From Opisthorchis felineus (Eukaryota; Platyhelminthes; Trematoda; Opisthorchiida; Opisthorchiidae): DNA of 64,000 nt. Positions 60,527 to 64,000 of the stretch are shown here, piece by piece. Where the stretch lies: positions 149,602-213,601 of the forward strand of contig SJOL01008870.1 of NCBI GenBank assembly GCA_004794785.1. Reading direction: 5' to 3'. The position numbers were made by a program, and so were the translations under genes. The first letter of the stretch is position 1. Each line of letters opens with the position of its first letter. A model generated the notes under the pieces. It saw only the letters and a list, made by a program, of their open reading frames with translations. It had not been told where the DNA came from and did not search any database.

Positions 60527-60610
60527 GAGCAACCTAGGTAGCTCAGTTGATATGGCACTCTTCCGATAAGCGGGATTTCGGTGGTTCGACTCATTCCCTG
60601 GAACTGTGTC
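60527..60610 (+). repeat. tRNA-like SINE head or tRNA relic
   Basis: A box TAGCTCAGTTG (60539-60549) and B box GGTTCGACTC (60583-60592) are 33 bases apart, as in tRNA genes. The acceptor arm CCTAGG does not pair convincingly with the end CCTGG. The body after the B box is unlike the two SINE families above. I read it as a tRNA-derived retroposon head; a tRNA pseudogene is the alternative. Confidence 0.5.
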
Positions 60611-63600
60611 TTCATTCATACTGTGTGTCCTTGAACCATTTTTACTTCAAGATGCTTCAGGAGTGTGGGTTATTGGTCTTGTGCCGGTAAAAAATGTACA
60701 AATATACAAAGAGTATTTAATTTTACAAAATGCCATCAAAACGCAGACTTCAAGAATTCCACGAAATCCGCACACACCCAAAAAAGCAAATTATAGTATA
60801 TATTTGGCCCCACATTTATTCATAAAAACATAAGTCACTTATTTGAGTAGACGAACGTACCACAGAAAAAGCAAACTTCAGACCACTTGTCTAATTCGAC
60901 CAAAAATAAAGGGCATGCACTATTCCTAGACTACTAAGTCATGCAAGTTTTATATTGTGTCCAGTGTACATGCACTGAGGTTACTTAGAACCCAAATTTG
61001 CCATTTTCAGAAAGCGTTTGTTTGCTCACCAAACTCAGGAACTGTAAGGTCTCGAATAACGGAGACTTTATACCCAAGTAAACATTCTAGGGTCTCTCGT
61101 GTGCTACTTTTAAGCATCTGTTTCTCTGCCTGGTCTATGATTTTTCTGGAAATCTATGTCATAATCATTCTAAATGGCTAATTCTTTTTTAAGATTTTGA
61201 TAACCAACTTGATTCAGTCCTCAGTGACATAATTCAGGACGTCCCTTTGTGTGCTCTGTAAACTTATGGTAAGATGACCTAACTGGCCGCAATATCTACA
61301 GGGTGTACATCAGGCGACTAGAGGCAACCAAGCGAGCTTACCTTAATCGTTCGATGATTCGTTTACTGGCGATTGAACCAAACCTAATATGTGATCATCT
61401 CAGTTTTCTCCGGTACAAAATTCACCTGTGGCTATTTAGCTGAACCAAGGTAAAGGTCACCCCTTCTTCAATACACTCACTTCAAACCTGTTAGGTTAGC
61501 TGTGGGTCAAACCTCCCAATCAACTTGCCAACAAAATGATTCAGTCAACGTTCAATTTGTTGTACTGTTCCATAGGGTCAAAAGGATGCACAATTCATGA
61601 GGGCTGGTTTAAGTTATACTGGAGGAGACCAAAACACTGCAGTTTTTTTCTTTTCCTGGGTGGCATTTAGCTTCGACACAGTTGCAGACCAGCTGCACTC
61701 ATTACTCTAATCACATCCAAAAGTTTCAAGACAAATTTTCGCGAAAAAATTGGCAGTAGCATCTGGTGTTTAGCATCATGTGACAGGTAAAAGTGCTTTT
61801 CATCTATCGCTAGTGGTCAGAGCATAAATACCGAACAAGAATCTTATTATTTCTCCACCTTGAAATCAGGTGCCTGACATGATATCTGTTACATTTTAGG
61901 TGGTGCGGTGATCTGCGGTAGATTTTCGCCACAAATTTTATGCGAATAGTTGTGCATGATCACCAACATGTACCGATTTTTTTCGGACTGTTGTGTAAAA
62001 AGTCGAAAATAGCACCCTCCTCCCCAAGGAAAATCTAAAGCGACACGAAGATTAGATCTCAACAAGATATTTCTCCAATAAAAAGGCAGAACAAGGACAC
62101 CAAACCAGCTGAACTTCGGAAATATCCGGGGTTTTAAAGCGGCTTTAGTAGATTTATGGGATACGATTTGCTTGTCTGAAGTTTTTGCATAGTATACTCA
62201 ATCTTCTTACTGACAACATTACGCAAAACAACGTGGTGAGTCTCTGCACTGGTTGCTGTCGTCTGCCATCTAGATAGTTTTGACTGAGCACATTTTGCGC
62301 AGTTTAAGTAGATCATTCTAAGAAGCACGTACCTAAAAATTTATTCAAATATAGCTAATACAGTAATTTTAGAGCCAGTGAATAGTTGTGCGTTGTTTTA
62401 TCCTATGTTGAAGCTTCGATAGCATCAGTCGATATTCAAACTGTGACCTGTCATAAGTTGATGAAATCTGTCTGTATCTGAGCTTAAGTGGCGGTTTAGT
62501 CAAACCCAGTCAAGAAAAGCCCGCAGACGTGACGCGATAATATGTCAACACTAAATCCGTGTACTGGTGTATTCACAGTTTTTGCGATATTGAATGCTTA
62601 GCGTGACAACAGACTAACAATTGCATGGGGTTTGTACATTAAGATGCCCCCCCAAATGTAGAATAAATCGGCTATTCATGGAACTGGAAAGTGGATTCCT
62701 TGTGGTTCTGAGGGTCTCAATGATGTAATCTTTGTTTGGGAGGGTACTGTGCTAATCTATGAGCGGTCACTTTCTTTGAAATCTGCTAACAGTCAACCTT
62801 CACAAGCAGCCAGTTTTGTGTTTTGCTTTGCTTGAGGTTCGTTCCGCTTGCGTGGACTACAGTTTCGAAAAAAAGCAAAAGTTTGAAAGTTTATTGATTA
62901 GGTTTTAGTTTATGAATTCAGCTACTGCAAATTTGGACTCTGGGATGTCTCCATATAGGTAGTCTCATTGATGCTCTCCAACAGAATATGCGGCCCTCAA
63001 AGTGTTATTTTAGTAGCTGGCTCTGTGATAATATTGATCAATCTTCTTACACAGCTTAGAAAAAACGAAACTTTTAAATATCTTGAGAAGACTGTCCAAG
63101 GTCATTCCAAACACTGCACTTTCCGTTGCAGATGAAAATGCTGGTGAGAAAAACTTTCTTGAATGTACCTTCATTTTGGCTCGATTTAGAGGCACACGCT
63201 CATCTTCCTGGTGGTACATTCGAACGCCAGTTTATTGCGACGGAACAAGAAACGTGATTTTCTAAACATAGGTTATTTCTCGTCTAGTTAAGCCATACGA
63301 GTCCGTTCACTCCTAATTACCAACCACTCTAGCATTTGGTTAGCTCCATGCAAACCTTCTTGATTACCAAGATAGCTAAATTTTTTTAAAAGTCATATCA
63401 TTTTACCAATACAAACCATAAATCTACGGTATAATTTTGGTTAAGCGGGCGCGAAAAAAGTCCCAGAAATTTAGTGCTGCTCTTCGCTTATTCTTATGGT
63501 AACACTATTCTCCCAGTGAGTCTTCCCTATACCAGTCGACGAATTATTGCATATTCTCGGGTTCTTTAACATATTCCATGGTATTTCGCAGCCTACGCCC

Positions 63601-64000
63601 TAATCGCGAATAAAATGCCCGATAAGTCTCATTATACACACCGGCCGAGTGTATCTGAATCCCTTGAACTGACCGTCTTCTGTCACACAAAATCAATTAC
63701 AAAAAATCCAGCATGGTATTAAGCGTACTGCATTCTCCAGGTAACTAAATTTGTTGACATGCCTCGAGCTCTTATTGGTACCACTCTGAATTTTTGGTAT
63801 TTTAGATACAATGTTTTCTTGTCTTCTTATCCTCCCCTTTGGGCAATCACCGTTTCACAACATCCCCCTCAACAGAAAATATGCAAATGCTATTGAAATG
63901 GTTCCTCGCCAATGCAACACAACGACCCTCCAACGTGTTTGCAATAAAATGGGATACCGCGCAATAATGGTCATTTAAAATGGCATTCCAGTTATGCGGA
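60611..64000. other. no recognisable gene
   Basis: Short frames only, up to 75 codons, with no domain. A seven-base C run occurs at about 62647-62653. Nothing else assigned. Confidence 0.4.

Overview
This window looks like repeat-rich, essentially non-coding DNA from a eukaryote. I found no intact protein-coding gene. The longest open frames are about 100 to 123 codons, lie on both strands, overlap one another and show no domain I recognise, which is what chance gives in 64 kb. There are no rRNA genes, no convincing functional tRNA and no CRISPR or bacterial operon structure. What can be read is a set of decayed retroelements. The best guess for the source is a parasitic flatworm, probably a digenean trematode. 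That rests on three things: a non-LTR reverse transcriptase relic of a type common in fluke genomes, a tRNA-headed SINE that carries a hammerhead ribozyme (the design of Schistosoma Smalpha), and a second hammerhead repeat of the type tied to Penelope-like elements. This is inference from repeat style; the species cannot be named.

Layout. At 0.32-1.4 kb there is a long imperfect inverted repeat. At 2.85-3.02 kb is a relic of the Penelope-type hammerhead repeat, followed at 3.04-5.04 kb by a minus-strand LINE pseudogene, with a second LINE-like 3' tail at 5.7-5.9 kb. A foldback lies at 7.14-7.36 kb. Further Penelope-type copies lie at 8.4, 27.25 (fragment), 29.2-29.77 (inverted pair, holding the best ribozyme), 34.9, 43.4 and 55.6-55.9 kb (inverted pair). 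The hammerhead-SINE family has copies at 15.9-16.1, 37.15-37.29, 37.30-37.53, 39.3, 59.0-59.2 and 59.46-59.64 kb. A different tRNA-derived SINE family has copies at 23.96-24.16 and 32.57-32.76 kb. Isolated tRNA-like heads lie at 10.5 and 60.5 kb, with a weaker one at 43.0 kb. The remaining stretches hold nothing I can name apart from short hairpins and simple repeats.

How the parts relate. The main signal is two different repeat families that both encode hammerhead cores. Both have a GTC cleavage site and a very short self-complementary stem III (ACCGGT in one, ACGT in the other), the arrangement known to need two RNA copies to form an active ribozyme. One locus of the Penelope-type family shows its two halves in circularly permuted order, which fits tandem or circular RNA intermediates. 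At four loci the copies are paired back to back (minus copy on the left, plus copy on the right). Most copies have lost key bases; the plus-strand copy at 29.68-29.72 kb is the one that keeps the whole core.
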